Below are positions 1 through 11,479 of a DNA stretch of 64,000 bases, one piece after another. The translations under genes and the position numbers were made by a program. The stretch comes from Theocolax elegans (Eukaryota > Arthropoda > Insecta > Hymenoptera > Cerocephalidae). The notes beneath the pieces were generated by a model. That model was not told where the DNA came from. It ran no database searches and saw only the letters and a list, made by a program, of their open reading frames with translations. Numbering within the stretch: position 1 is the stretch's first letter; every line of letters starts with the position of its first letter. Where the stretch lies: assembly GCA_026168455.1 (NCBI GenBank), contig JANSJX010000042.1:62001-126000 (forward strand). Reading direction: 5' to 3'.

Positions 1-459
1 TAACTAATTTAAGTAAAAATTTGAAATCAAATTATAACAATATGTGGCTGAGAAAGTATGCATCACAGAAGTATTGTCTATATTGAGACGATATCTCGGA
101 CGATATACATAAGTACACGATTGGCGGCGATTCAGAGAAATGAGCATGACAGGGGCTCATTTCTTACTTTAAATAAGTGCTTATTCGAATTTGTAATATT
201 GGTTTTCCAGTATATTGTACAGTAGGTTAATTTTAGACCTAGGTTAATTTTAGACACCTAGGTCAGTTTATTCAATTGTAACTTTTTGAATCTCAAGAAA
301 ATAATAAAATTATAAAAAATGTCTTAATTTAGCAAGTCAATGTCGTGTGAAGAAATGGTTCCATAATTCTTAAAATTGGCAAAGAATAGAATTCGAATCT
401 AGGATACGAGAACACAACCCTAACAATTGCGCTGTTGCAGGTAAAATATTCATTTTCTT
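1..459. other. AT-rich sequence with no recognisable feature
   Basis: No open frame, RNA-like fold or repeat that I can recognise. It flanks the inverted-repeat element that begins at 460. Confidence 0.5.
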
Positions 460-1681
460 CTACACGGAGAGAAATGTATGGTTAAATATTCCTATAATCT
501 ACAGTAAGAATTGCTATACTGTATTTTAATGGAGACACAAACTCAATTTATACTAAAATTTAGTATATGGTATCGTAAATTTTCGAATCATCAAATTTTA
601 CTATACCGTATATTAAATATTATGTATATTGTATATTAAATTTTATAAAATTAATAATGTTATTGATATTGAAATATAACTCGATATAAAGAGCACAACT
701 CACACTACTTCATTTAATATTTTTTTTTATTTACTAGTTTTTGTGCCATTTTTCTGGCACTTCCCCGCCTGGAGAACTTCAACGGCGTTTACCCACCACC
801 TCTGTGTGGGTGCTTTTTCCCCACCTTTTTTAATCCCCAACCACCCGAGATAGTCCGGTGTCTTCAAAATATTCTGTTTGGGTGTCAAAGTCACATTGCG
901 TAGGCCATGACACCGAAACAGAACGTTCCGCACCTCCTGCTCGCGTTGTGGAATGTGAAAAAACAGCTAACCGATCACGAAAGCCGCACGAGAATGGTCT
1001 CCCATCCAAGTACTAACCGCGCTCAGCACTGCTTAACTTTCGCGATCGGCCGAGGTGCGTTTCCACCACTCTGCCACCGCGTCGGTCACTATACTTCGTT
1101 TAATATTTTAGGCTTAAGGAAAGAGAGGAAGAGAGGCATATATACACAAAAACTTCAACGCATTCATACTCTTGCCGCATCTCTTACCTCTGATTCCATC
1201 TCTTTGATGTTTCTAACAAAAAAGAATGTATTTGTTGTACATTTTTAAATGTATTGTATGTGGCAACGGTTTCTTTTCAATTAACAAACTTAACCTATCA
1301 TTTGAGCTTTTTGTTTTTGACGCATTTTGCTTACTTTATATATTAAGTTTGTAGTAATAAACATTATTACAAAAATAATTAATACTTACTATTGTTATTG
1401 TTGAAACAGGGTAATTAGCGGTTTTAACCTCTTTCTTCATAATTTTTGCTCACTTATGTGGATGTATTTGACAGTAATTTTTCTAAATTTTACTATATTA
1501 TGTATGAAAATGTATGCAATTGTATATTATTTAGAATTTTTACTATACCGCTTAGTAAAATTTTATTCTGATATATAGCATAATTTTATAGAAGTACATT
1601 AAATTTCCTTCATAAATCGAATTTGTGTTCCGATTACTGAAAAATATAGCAATTTTTAATTATACATTTCTCTCCGTGTAG
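460..1681. mobile_element. Inverted-repeat DNA element (MITE-like) carrying a nested SINE
   Basis: The two ends are perfect 20-bp inverted repeats: ctacacggagagaaatgtat at 460-479 and its reverse complement at 1662-1681. Inner sequence near both ends is AT-rich with scattered tatagta/tactata motifs, as in a non-autonomous DNA transposon. No transposase frame is present. A possible 2-bp TT duplication flanks it, too short to be proof. A 5S-derived SINE (724-1092) inserted later, so the unfilled element would be about 840 bp. The superfamily is not clear from the sequence. Confidence 0.75.
724..1092 (-). mobile_element. 5S-rRNA-derived SINE, minus strand
   Basis: Read on the minus strand, the head matches a 5S rRNA gene: a cctcggccgatcgcgaaagt block, a box-A-like agttaagcag, and a box-C-like acttggatgggagacc, followed by a non-5S body and a degenerate A-rich tail (T-rich on this strand near 724-735). 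A 17-bp target duplication with one mismatch flanks it (707-723 and 1093-1109, acttc[a/g]tttaatatttt). This shows retroposition into the element at 460-1681. Short frames in both directions here are read-through of the SINE and not genes. Confidence 0.85.
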
Positions 1682-2089
1682 TTGGAGTAAAGTTGTTTAA
1701 CATGTTTTTAACATTTTATATAAGTTTTTGACACTTCGTAAGCGAAACACAGTTTTTAAACTTAAAAATAATCATGTTTCACTCACGATGTGTTAAAAAA
1801 ATAGTAGATTCTCTCACTGATCTTATTTGTCATCCTCCCTTCGCTCGGGCGACAAACTCGGCTCACAGGCGTGCATCGCCTATTTTGCGCATTTGCCTAT
1901 TTTTTACTTATTGTTCCAAAACTATAGAAAATGAATATTATGTTTATTTATCAAATTATATAAATATACGTAAAGCAAAGTTCATTTGGTAACTTCCAAA
2001 AGGATATATAAAACCACTTTTTTATGTAAAATGGTACACACGAAAATATGCAGACTTTGTTGTTAAAACATTTATAAAAAGTATCTTAC
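1682..2089. other. AT-rich spacer, no gene
   Basis: Contains a 72-codon chance frame with no recognisable domain. A tcgctcgggc-like patch near 1842-1855 resembles one near 56062-56075, which hints at a shared old repeat, but too little is conserved to name it. Confidence 0.35.
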
Positions 2090-2103
2090 ATATATTGACT
2101 TCA

Positions 2104-2323
2104 GAGGCCTGCGATGGCTCGGTCGGTAGGGCGTCGGGCTCGTAATCTGGAGGTCCCAGGTTCGATTCCCGGCCCCGGCCGATTGATACAAGCACCACTG
2201 GCGAATGTATTTTCAACAAGTGCTTTCTTCACCAAGACATCGTATGACCTCCGTCGCTGATTAGCACCGGTTTGGGAGCATAAAAAGAGCGACGTTAAAA
2301 TAATAAAAAAAAAAAAAAAAAAA
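2104..2323 (+). mobile_element. tRNA-derived SINE with 14-bp target duplication
   Basis: The head is tRNA-like: an RNA polymerase III box A (tggctcggtcgg, 2115-2126), an anticodon-arm-like segment whose seven-base loop reads ctcgtaa (anticodon CGT, Thr-like), and a perfect box B (ggttcgattcc, 2159-2169). A tRNA-unrelated body follows, ending in a run of A from about 2305 to 2323. The insertion is flanked by identical 14-bp copies of atatattgacttca at 2090-2103 and 2324-2337. The box spacing and A tail indicate a SINE and not a working tRNA gene. Confidence 0.9.
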
Positions 2324-2337
2324 ATATATTGACTTCA

Positions 2338-3223
2338 AACTTTGTGTAATAAACTATTATTTTAAATAAATGTACATGATAATCTAATTCTGTTGCAGAC
2401 CTACAGTTAATGAAATGAGTCTTTTTTGGATTTTATATTTTTCGTCCAACGCGATACTCCATCATCTATTACACATATATTATTAATTATTAAAGCTGAA
2501 TATTCTTTTTGAAGACCTCTCTGTTGATAATTTAATTTTGTTGCAGAGTAAAAATCATCACAATGCTGTAATTTTTTATAAACCAGTTTAATTTACAACT
2601 CATTATTTACTTATCTTTTTTAATTAAGATTGTGCAACACCATCAGGTAAATACTTACTAACTGACTTTTACAGGAATTTAAGTAAGTAAGGTAATAATG
2701 AATAATTTACATAACAATTGTATTAATATTTTTTAAAATAATTTTTCATATTAATGTAAACAAATAATTAAAAAAACAATAATATTACTTTTTTTTTGTT
2801 CCTAAATAGTTTAGTGTGGATAAAGAAACAGCTAGTAAAAAACAAATTTATTATATATATTGTATGCAACAATCAGCTGATGATCTCGATACGAAGGAGG
2901 ATGTCATGCCATCGGGAAAATGGATCTCGTCCAAAATCTTATAGGATATGTTTTCTAAAATAAGAATATGAAGAAAGCCTGTGTTTTATTGCCCCATGCA
3001 TCATTCACCGCAAGTCATTATAGCAAATTTTCAAAGAAAATGATGACTTTAGACGATTATAATTAAAAAACAATTATAGGTAAACACTCAATCCCAATAC
3101 CAAACAAAGCTGTAATCAAGTAAATGCGATTAAAAAAAATAAATTCGAATAGGTCAAATAACTTAGCGCCAAATAACCGATTGGAGCTTATTTTTGCTTC
3201 CTCGTAGAAGAAATTCGGTTTAA
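2338..3223. other. AT-rich spacer, no gene seen
   Basis: No frame, repeat pair or motif that I can support. Confidence 0.4.
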
Positions 3224-3227
3224 TTAA

Positions 3228-3943
3228 CCCATTAATTCCCAATTAGACGTTTTTTCTCTGCAAAATTCAACAATTGTATTTTATTTAAAATGGGGCTGTA
3301 AAAAATTCATCAATAAGCAAATCCAACGTAAAATTAACTGTTAAAATCTGTATACGAGTTTTTCCAAAAAAACATGGATTTTAGAAAGTTTTTTTAATTT
3401 CATTTTTTCACATCGAAATCGTTTTACAATTACCGTTTGGAATAAAGGAATCGCGTCCTCAAAATTTGAACTTTAAAAGTCGTTCATTATAATCATAAAT
3501 ATAATGGTGGAAACATCCAAAATGGCGGCTTAATTACGCAAAAATCGCCAAATTGTTCAGGAATTTTTTATAGGAAAATGAGATACTTTTCGAATAAATA
3601 TTGCTGAATAAAAAGTTCTTAGAATTGATCAAAGAATACAGTGCAACTTTTTAAAAATGTTTTATCGATTTTCACAATTTTTTAAAATGCCGATATATAA
3701 TCTTATAAAAGTTGTCAATACGTTATGAAAAAATTCCATATGTATTTTCTGATCAAATTTACGAACTTTTTGCTTAACATCATCTGTTCGAAAAGTTCAT
3801 CCAAAAATCTCGTGAAAAATTCTGAAAATTCAGATAATTTTACGTCGGATTTGCTTATTGAGGAATTTTTTACAACCTCTTTTTAAATAAAATACAATCG
3901 TTGAATATTGCAGCAAAAAAAGGACCAGTTGGGGCTTAATGAG
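3228..3943. mobile_element. TTAA-flanked inverted-repeat element
   Basis: Arms of about 120 bp are imperfect inverted copies (3228-3345 against 3825-3943), sharing for example the block aagcaaatccaacgtaaaat on one arm and its near complement on the other. The ends read cccattaattcccaa and ttggggcttaatgag. Both sides are bordered by TTAA (3224-3227 and 3944-3947), the target duplication typical of piggyBac and Kolobok transposons. No transposase frame is inside, so it would be non-autonomous. Confidence 0.65.
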
Positions 3944-4102
3944 TTAAGTCGGTCGAATGTGCTGAGAAAATAAAACAGAGGTAACAGTGGCTACAAGATG
4001 TAAAAATTTCATGTAATTTTATCGATTAGATTTAATACAAAATTAAAAATAGAAAACATTGATTTTTTTATTTTAAAGTGGCATAAACAGCTTTTAATCC
4101 AC

Positions 4103-5111
4103 TTGAAATTTTCACCTCAGCCACAGGAATACCGTACTCCAATTACCGCGCCTCCTCAGCTACTGGAATACAATACTCCATTGACGGCGCCTCCTCAGCC
4201 ATTGGAATACCGTGCTCCATTGACCGCGCCTAATCAGCCATTGGAATCCAGTACTCCATTGACCGCGCCTAATCAGCCACTGGAATGCCGTCCGCAGCCA
4301 ATAGATCCGCGTGGCATAAAACCTATGATGAAAACGAATCCAAAGCAGACCCAGTAATTTTTGTAGGAAAAGAAGGTGAAAGAATTAGTATTCAAAATAC
4401 TACCACCACCTTCTAAATCACCTGGACTGATAAACATCATAGAACACCACATCGCAATATTACCGGGATCCACGCCGATTCGACACAAGTTACGGAGAAT
4501 GTCACCCAAAATGATAGAGAACGCACACGAAGAAGTCGAATGATTAAAAAATGAAGGAATAATCGAATGGTCTGCTAGTGACTACACAAGTGCTCCGGTG
4601 ATGGTAATGAAAGCTGATGGAACATACAGATTCTGTGTTGATTATAGAGACCTAATTAAACAGACAGTAAGATACGCATACCCAGTCCCAAATGTGGACA
4701 CTATATTAGACAGGATGAGACACGCTCGTTACATCTCAACAATAGATCTGCGTCAAGCATTCTACCAGATTCCCTTAGATAAAGGTAGTAAAAGATACAC
4801 AGCATTTTCAATCCCAGGAAAAGGACTACTTCAATTAACAAGAATGCCGTACGGCTTAACAAACGCTCCAATGACATTCCAAAGATTGATCGATGCGTTA
4901 TTTGATCCAGAATATGTACCTTATGAGTTCGGATATTTAGATGACATTATAATAGCTACAGAAACCTTTGAAGAACACCTAAGATTACTAGAAGAGGTCC
5001 TGAGGAAGCTGGTAAAATACGGCTTGACAGTAAATAGAGATAAATGCGAATTCTGTTGTTCCAAAGTTACATATCTCCAATACGTCTTAGACAAAGATGG
5101 CCTACGACCAG
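4103..5111 (+). pseudogene. Ty3/gypsy pol, 5' part: reverse transcriptase, interrupted
   Basis: Encodes the polymerase of a Ty3/gypsy LTR retrotransposon. From about 4440 the frame aligns by eye with the family's RT start; the clear RT stretch is 4598-5111, with RFCVDYRDL, STIDLRQAFYQIPL, the MPYGLTNAP loop and the catalytic YLDD at 4934-4945. A stop codon (TGA, 4541-4543) lies in frame just before the long open part, so the gene is decayed. The upstream frame 4103-4357 is proline-rich and repetitive, with no domain that I recognise. The frame is cut at 5111 by a BEL/Pao insertion and resumes in phase at 11927. No 5' LTR was found upstream. Confidence 0.85.
4115..4309 (+). repeat. Five 39-bp in-frame tandem repeats
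   Basis: Five copies of a 13-residue unit close to PQPLEYRTPLTAP. The fifth is degraded after its first residues. The period of exactly 13 codons keeps the frame open. It sits between the unrecognised N-terminal part and the gypsy RT. Confidence 0.85.
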
Positions 5112-5532
5112 TGTCGCGAAATGCAAATTGCTTTTACTTAAATTTAAAAAGTTGAACTGCGAATTCGCTTGCAGTAATGAGGATCGATTGCTTTAAGGAG
5201 ATCGATCGGTCAAAGTTAATGTAAAGCTTAAATTAAGATGCTGAACTTTATTGACATATTTAAAACTATGAGTTGCTTATAAGGATTTGCTAGCGCTTGA
5301 TTAGGACGCCACGACGAGTCTGCCACGGGCGCAGCCGGGCAGTAGGCCGTACTCTCTCTCCTTCTACTCCCGATCTGACGGAACAGACGCAAGCGACACC
5401 GCAGCTACTCGATCCGCTGGGCCTTGTGACATTACCGACAGAGAATCGTAGAAGGAGAGGAATAAACCAGGAGCAGTGGCGATACTTCGCGTTGAAAGAA
5501 ATACATGCTTTTAAATAATATATTCATAAACA
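5112..5532 (-). repeat. 3' LTR of the BEL/Pao element
   Basis: 421 bp, bounded by TG and CA on both strands. It is nearly identical to 11480-11921. The main difference is about 20 bp (tggactgagaaaacgcgtgc-like) near 11661-11680 of the other LTR that is missing here, plus a few substitutions. The high identity implies a fairly recent insertion. Confidence 0.92.
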
Positions 5533-5890
5533 TTCCGCCCGCCAATGTTTTTATGCAGGAAAAGCATTTATACTGATATCGAGACGCTTAACAAAATCAA
5601 AATATCTTCGTAAATTGCGGAAGTAATATTAGTCTCGAATACGAGTATAATAGAAATTGGTAAATCTTGTTATTTCTTAGCGATTAATTGACTATGTTTA
5701 CAGCCTTTGAAAAGAATAATGAAATTATTTAATATAATAATGAAAATAAAATGTCTAATACAATAATTAAGTTTTTACAATATATATCGAAGAAGACATT
5801 TGAACTGAATTAGCAAATAAAAAGTTATTATAATTTTGCTGTTGCGCGTAGTAATTGTAAATAAAACTCTAATTTGAAAAACGCGCTATT

Positions 5891-6388
5891 TTACGCCGTG
5901 TTTTCGGCAATTGGTAGCGGACAACTCTTTGTGATGGCTCGTGTTGTTTCGCCTTTTGGAGTTCGTAATGTGATGACTCGTACTAAGCCATCATCTCCCG
6001 GATGAACAGCGATGACTCGTGCGATTGGCCATTTGCTTGGAGGCAATTGTTCTCCTTTGATAAGAACTAGTCGTCCCGCTAGTAAGTTCTCGTGTTGCCT
6101 TTGCCATTTTGGTACTGATTGTAATTGATGTAGATATTCTTTCGTCCATCTAGACCAGAACGAATTTTGTAATTGAGTTATCAGTTTATAATGTGAAAGA
6201 AGGTTGACACTTGTCGTGTTGGAAGGTGGCTCAGGTAATGTGATGATATTATCACCTACGAGAAAGTGACCGGGAGTAAGAGGCAGAAGATCGTTAGGAT
6301 CGTGGTACTCATTTGCTCGTAATTGAGCAGATGGTCGCCGATGACTCGCCGTAGATGGAATTTTACGAACTTCACGTCCGCCTCCCAT
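5891..6388 (-). pseudogene. BEL/Pao integrase C-terminus (DUF5641-like)
   Basis: 165-codon frame containing LTPGHFLVGDNI, FWSRWTKEYLHQLQ, LVLIKGEQLPPSKWPIARV and HPGDDGLVRVITLRTPKG, the conserved C-terminal region of BEL/Pao integrases. It overlaps the DDE-core frame in a different phase, so a frameshift lies near 6260-6390. The stop at 5891 is about 360 bp before the 3' LTR. Confidence 0.85.
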
Positions 6389-7088
6389 AGGCCTCCGAAG
6401 TGCGGTGAGTATGGAGGTATGAAAGACCAGTCTGTTCTATCTTGACTTAGTTCCGCTGCTACTTCTCGATAGAATTTTGAAGCCGCTTTGAAGTGCGTCC
6501 GAAGTTCCTTATCAGCTCCGCGAAATGTCGTTCCATTGTCGCTGACAAGCTTAGCGCATCGTTCTCTGCGTGAGATGAAGCGCTTGAAGGCTGCAATAAA
6601 TGAATTTGATGATAAATCAGTTACAAATTCGAGATGTACAGCTTTTGTAACTGTGCAGATAAATAAACAAATATAACCTTTGTAGGTAAGATATTTGCGT
6701 CCTCGCATTGATCGTGTCAAGATAGGTCCGGCGTAGTCGACACCAGTAGTAAGAAATGCACGCTGCGGCTTGACCCGATATGCAGGTAAGTTGCCCATTA
6801 ATTGCGCCGCAGTTTGACCGCGTTAATGCTGTTAATAGTTGCTCGTCCTTGCGGTATCCAGTACTTTGCCATAGGGTAATTTCTCGTACTTTGAGAACCA
6901 CCATGAAGCATTTTGAAATGAGCCTCTCGAATTAATAATTTGGTGAAAGGACAGAGTTTTGAGAGTAAGATTGGATGTTTCTCGTCGTAGGTTAACGGAG
7001 CAGCTGGTAGTCGTCCTCCTACGCAAATCAATCCTGCATCATCCAAAAATGGTTTGAGCGCTGCGAGAATAGAATTGACGGGTACCAC
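6256..7088 (-). pseudogene. BEL/Pao integrase: zinc-binding and DDE core
   Basis: Two overlapping frames. 7088-6798 holds the N-terminal region with GGRLPAAPL, HPILL and REAHFKMLHGGSQSTRN, the H2C2 zinc domain. 6798-6256 holds the catalytic core: VDYAGPI, then AVHLEFVTDLSS, LVSDNGTTF and GGLWEADVK, which supply the D, D and E of the active site. A frame change separates the two. It inserts the cDNA into host DNA. Confidence 0.87.
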
Positions 7089-7406
7089 CGAACCAGTTGC
7101 AAGCGCGTGAAGCTCGTTCGTATACGAGTGCCGTTCTGACAGACAACATGCTGCAGTTAAAGCTCGGGATCGCTCGCTGGTTGTGACGAAGTTGATGCGC
7201 TCGCTTCTATTTAATTAGGCAGAGTCTCGCCACTTAAAACAAAAAGACAAGACATTAATTAGTTTACTTACGCTAGAGTAGCGGCTTAACTATTCGTCAG
7301 GTTATTCAGCAGTTGTAGCTAGGCAACTAGGTGCAGTTATCGCATTGGGTTTTTGATGACGAAGTTCATCCAACTCCGTTCCGTTCGACTTCCAATCGGT
7401 TGATTT

Positions 7407-7997
7407 TCAGGATTCGCACGATTCGTTAAGCCACGAGGGACCGTGCCACCAAAGGTCGGCGTTAAGCAGGTTGTCAGGTGAATTGCCGCGTGTGCCTAAA
7501 TCAGCGGGGTTATCGATACCTTTGATGTGATGCCAGGATGCATTAGGCACTAGATTTTGAATTTCGGAAGTGCGATTTGCAATAAACGGTCGCCATTTCG
7601 ATGGATGAATTTGCAGCCATGAAAGTGAGTCCTTGGAATCAGTCCAAGCGAACACTGGAATGTGCTCGAGCTTCAGTCCTTGAATCAGGTGTTGCAGGAG
7701 CTTGGCTAAAAGTAGCGCGCTGCATAATTCCAGCCTCGGTATAGTGAGAATCCTTTTTGTTGGTGCTACCTTTGTTTTTGCGATGATTAATCTAGAAGTA
7801 ATTTGATTATCATAAGCTACTGTACGAAAATAAATGCAAGCTGCATATGCGCGCTCGGACGCATCGCAAAGTCCATGTATTTGCAGCGTATGCGCATTTG
7901 TCGCGGAAACACCATTCCAACGAGGTAGTTTCAAAAGTCGAAGAGCATTGATTGACTCGCGACATTCACAACATTTCTTATTTAGATTGTCATTCAA
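7407..7997 (-). pseudogene. BEL/Pao RNase H and connection domain
   Basis: Follows RT on the minus strand. Contains HGLCDASERAYAACIY, IPRLELCSALLLAKL, FAWTDSKDSLSWL and HHIKGIDNPADLGTRG, which are the ordered RNase H motifs of BEL/Pao polymerases with the acidic residues present. It is 196 codons long and starts after a short frame break with RT. It degrades the RNA strand during reverse transcription. Confidence 0.88.
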
Positions 7998-8009
7998 GGG
8001 CTCATCCCA

Positions 8010-9049
8010 TTAAATTTTGCGCAACCATAAATTCTGAATTAAGATTTTTGCAAAAATAATTACTGGCGCTGTAAACCCGAACGGGTCAAAAAGTGTCGCG
8101 ACCTCGGAAGTTACTTGTCGTTTAGTTGCTCGTGAGTATAATGTTGGAAACTCCGTAACTTTAAGAGAGAAATAATCGTTTGCAGGATTCCAAGAAAGGT
8201 CTAAGGCAGACACTACCTCTAATTCCGAGATTGATTTTTCTTTTATAGAATTTTCCGGACACAACCCGGGAAAATTCGAAGACCATTTACTCAGTGGAAA
8301 GCCAGCTGATTTTAAAAGCGAAATTAATTGGTCTCTGCGCTCGCATGCTTGTTGCACGTTTTCTCCTCCGAAGAAAAAATCGTCAACATATGAATTTTTT
8401 AGAATAATTTGAGATGCTAATGGAGATTGAGAAGCACCTTCTTTTGCTAATTGCGATAAAGTCGCTAACGCTAAATACGGCGCGCAGTTTGTACCGTATA
8501 CAATGGTTTGTAGGGTGTACGATATTAACTCTTCCGTGGCCGTAGAGCGCCACAGAATGTTTTGAATCTTAAGATCGTCGGCGTGTACATCTTGACGATG
8601 TCGGCAGACATGACAATTCGGAAACATCTCCATTGACAGAGAATAATCCAAAGATCAGGCTGCAGTTTAGGACCGGTTAATAGAATGTCATTGAGCGATA
8701 CGCCTGATTCGCTTTAAGCCGATGCCTTAAACACAACGCGGATTTTTTCCTCCAGGTCATGAGCCTTTAGAATACCGTGATGAGGCAAAAAATAATTCTG
8801 AGAATCATCGCACGCTGAGGGATATTCGAGCATATGCCCAAGGCTACGATATTCGGTCATGAATTTGATGTATTTATTTTGGAACTGCGGATTTCGCTTC
8901 ATTCGAGACTCTTGATTAAGAAAAATTTTGCTAGCTAACAACTTGGAAGGATCAAGTAATTGGTCGCTGTTAGGCTTAAACGGTAAGTGCACTACAAATC
9001 TACCATTTTCGTCGCGTGAATGTGTTTGCGCAAAGTGCTTTTCACACAA
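8010..9049 (-). pseudogene. BEL/Pao reverse transcriptase, broken
   Basis: RNA- and DNA-dependent polymerase. The N-terminal part (9049-8714) has RSLGHMLEY, YFLPHHGILK and RVVFKAS, conserved at the start of BEL RT. A stop and frame change occur near 8714-8651; the second part (8651-8010) has the palm with catalytic YVDD near 8390, followed by FPLSKWSSN and the connection WNPANDYFSLK, ATLFDPFGFTAPV. Both halves are in the expected order. Confidence 0.88.
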
Positions 9050-9720
9050 TGTTTCCTCGCTAGTAAGAAATTTACGCGTAGTGGAGAGCTCCTCCAGTTC
9101 CCAAAACGCTGTAAATTGCCTATCAGATCGGATTGCGATTGAATGTGGTAGGCATTAGCGGTATTAGCATTATTCTCGATTTGTACGGCCGGTCCAGTTA
9201 CTACCCAACCAAATGCAGTTAATTTTGCGCTTGGAGTGCCGAGCGCACCATGGCGCGTTTTGTCTAGTGATAGGCGCGAGCATACTTCGCCTCCTAAAAT
9301 AAGGTCAATTGTAGCCGGTTGAAGGAATTCGGGATCAGCTAGTTCGAGACCGTCAAGATGTGACCACTTATTGCACTCGATCGTAGATTTAGGAATTAAG
9401 CTAGTTAATTTATTTAACACGAACGCTTTGCAATTTAATCGAAAGTTCTCGTTTCGCAATGAAAACATGTCAAGATCCACAATACTTTTAACAACGCCGA
9501 CTTGAGTGGCCTGAAGTCCTCTCTCTAAACCTCAGGTTTGAACTATCCATTCCGAAACGTATGTCGAATCCGAACACTCGTCGAGCATAGCGCGGGCAGT
9601 AATCGTATCCCCGCGTGGACCGCGGAAGCCTATTCGCGCCGTAGGCATTAATACGATTTTACGCGCTTGCGAGGTGTGGGTCGCGAGTGCGACGACGGGA
9701 GCATTATTTAATTCTCCTTT
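8992..9720 (-). pseudogene. BEL/Pao aspartic protease (A17-like), broken
   Basis: Protease region upstream of RT. On the minus strand near 9600-9540 the frame reads MLDECSDSTYVSEWIV, where the A17 active-site loop (usually LD.GS..S) would be; here Asp-Glu-Cys replaces the usual Asp-x-Gly. A stop follows near 9535. Then 9480-8992 carries the rest of the domain with IDLILGGEVCSRL and LTAFGWVVTGP, a clear match to the family. The unusual active-site loop may be decay or a lineage variant. Confidence 0.7.
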
Positions 9721-9799
9721 GCTCGTTGACTTATCGATGATTTTCGAATCAATAGACTTACACGGTGAAACGCTTTTGTTTTGATTTTATTCGGAAGAG

Positions 9800-10259
9800 T
9801 AGTTAAGCTCAGACGTAGACGCGTCGTGTAAAAGTGTATGATATTTGGCCTGACATGTGAAACAGCGGCCTTGAGGGGAGCAGTTAGAAACCGAGTGGCC
9901 TGTTTGTAAACAATTCTCGCACGCACGAAGTCGACGCGCTTGCTCTATTCGTTGCGAGTAATCAAAGCCTTTGAATTTCGTACAATAGCTTAAGCTATGC
10001 GGGCCTGAGCAAAGAGGACATTTACGCGGTCCTTGGTGTTAGCTGAAGTAGCGAACGACGCATTATATTCGGTTCCTTTTGATCGATTAGAGTTACGCGA
10101 TTTCGCATCTTTATTAGTTTGATCGCGATTGGTATGATCATTTACTATTCGATCGCCCGCGTCAACCGCTTCGAGCGCGTGAATCCTGTTTTCGAGGAAT
10201 GCGTCTAATGCTTTGAATGAGGGGACTTGCTTGCTGTCTGCTAATGACGATTCCCACAA
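9800..10259 (-). pseudogene. BEL/Pao Gag C-terminus with CCHC zinc knuckles
   Basis: Continuation of Gag after a frameshift. 10259-9990 gives PSFKALDAFLENRIHALE, typical of the end of the Gag core. Reading the next frame between about 10030 and 9830 gives cysteine-rich knuckles of the kind CPLC..PH....C and CENCLQTGHSVSNC, then CFTCQAKYHTLLH. These bind the RNA genome in the particle in this family. The frame change inside the knuckles confirms decay. Confidence 0.75.
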
Positions 10260-10284
10260 AATTCGAGTAAGCCGGTCAAGTTTA

Positions 10285-11004
10285 TCAGTAAGCGCGTAAA
10301 CAAATATTTCGTCCCATGCCTTGAAAGGTATCTAATAAACGCTTGATTTCGGTCGACGAAGATTTCTTCGCGGCTTTGCAAGTAAACATAGTACGTACGT
10401 ATTTCGCTGAAATGATTCGAACATTAGCATACCGAGCTTCCAGGTCGGCCCAAGCGCCTTTAAAGCTATCGTCTGTTATAGGCGTATTTGAAATTACTTG
10501 TGCCGCGTCGCCGTTCAAACACATTCGTAAATACAATAATTTGTTTACATTTGGAATCGTGTCTACATTGCCAACCAGCGAGTTAAATAGGTCACGGAAT
10601 GACTCACACTGTAAAGAGTCATCCGAGAAGCTCGGCAAGTCAATTTTAGGGAGCGGGAGTTTCGATGACGAACTTTCAACCGCTAGAGAAGACTGCTTAT
10701 TGCCTATTGCTTTTGCTCTTTGAACAACGCCAACGATTTTTGAACTAGTATCGACGAACAAGTCTTCAACTTGATCGTATAGCTTAGTTTTTGCGTATCT
10801 CGATTCGCGGTATCCGGGTGTTACAATGATCTCGCGATGGGTCACCACGAATTGCTCCCAGTAAGACTGAATGAGTGTTAGGCGTTGCTCAAACTCCGCG
10901 ATTGAGGGTTTATCTCTCCCGGTTTCGCTTAATATGCTCCATGTTCTCTCGAACCTATCGAACGCTTCTGATTGAAGGGAACATAAACTTTCTAAAGAGC
11001 TCAT
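10285..11004 (-). pseudogene. BEL/Pao Gag, N-terminal and central region
   Basis: Structural protein of the retrotransposon particle. The 239-residue open part carries the DUF1759-type Gag core: LPKIDLPSFS followed by FRDLFNSLVGN, then LLYLRMCLNGDAAQVI and a W..L..RY segment. The start MSSLESLCSL at 11004 is about 470 bp inside the 5' LTR, a usual spacing. The frame ends early at 10285 and continues in another frame at 10259-9990 (WE..L, PSFKALDAFLENR), so at least one frameshift breaks it. Confidence 0.85.
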
Positions 11005-11479
11005 TTTGATTAATTTTAATGCTTCAGACGATTAAAAGGCGATCATTTATTATCGTAATAATGCGTGACACGGAAATTTATCAATTTCATGTCAAAAGGT
11101 GAATTTGACGCTCGCGTGTATCCCGTTATTTTGCTGGCGACTTTACGAATGGCGCGTACATAAGGGATACGTGAGTCTATGTAGGTTTGTTTCCTCGTAG
11201 ACGGGTATAAGTGTTACCCAAAGTGCTTGTAGATAGCCTCTTGGTGATGTTCACCTTTTGGATGGTCTGCGCATCGTAGAAGACTGGTATCGTGCAGGAT
11301 GAAGAATTGAGCCGTCGACCGGTGTAGGAAAGATGGCTACTTTGCTTGACGGTCTGTCTCTTTGAATCGTTGAGATGACGTCCAAAATGGCGTTGAAGAT
11401 CGCGTTTTCTGGATTTTCCAAGCAGACCTTTGAATTCGATGATCCTTGGCGTTGCTTCGATTCGGCTCGAAGGACCAAA

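Noticed and set aside
2105..2180. Stand-alone tRNA gene
   Set aside because: Non-tRNA body, A tail and 14-bp target duplications show a SINE; the acceptor stem does not pair.
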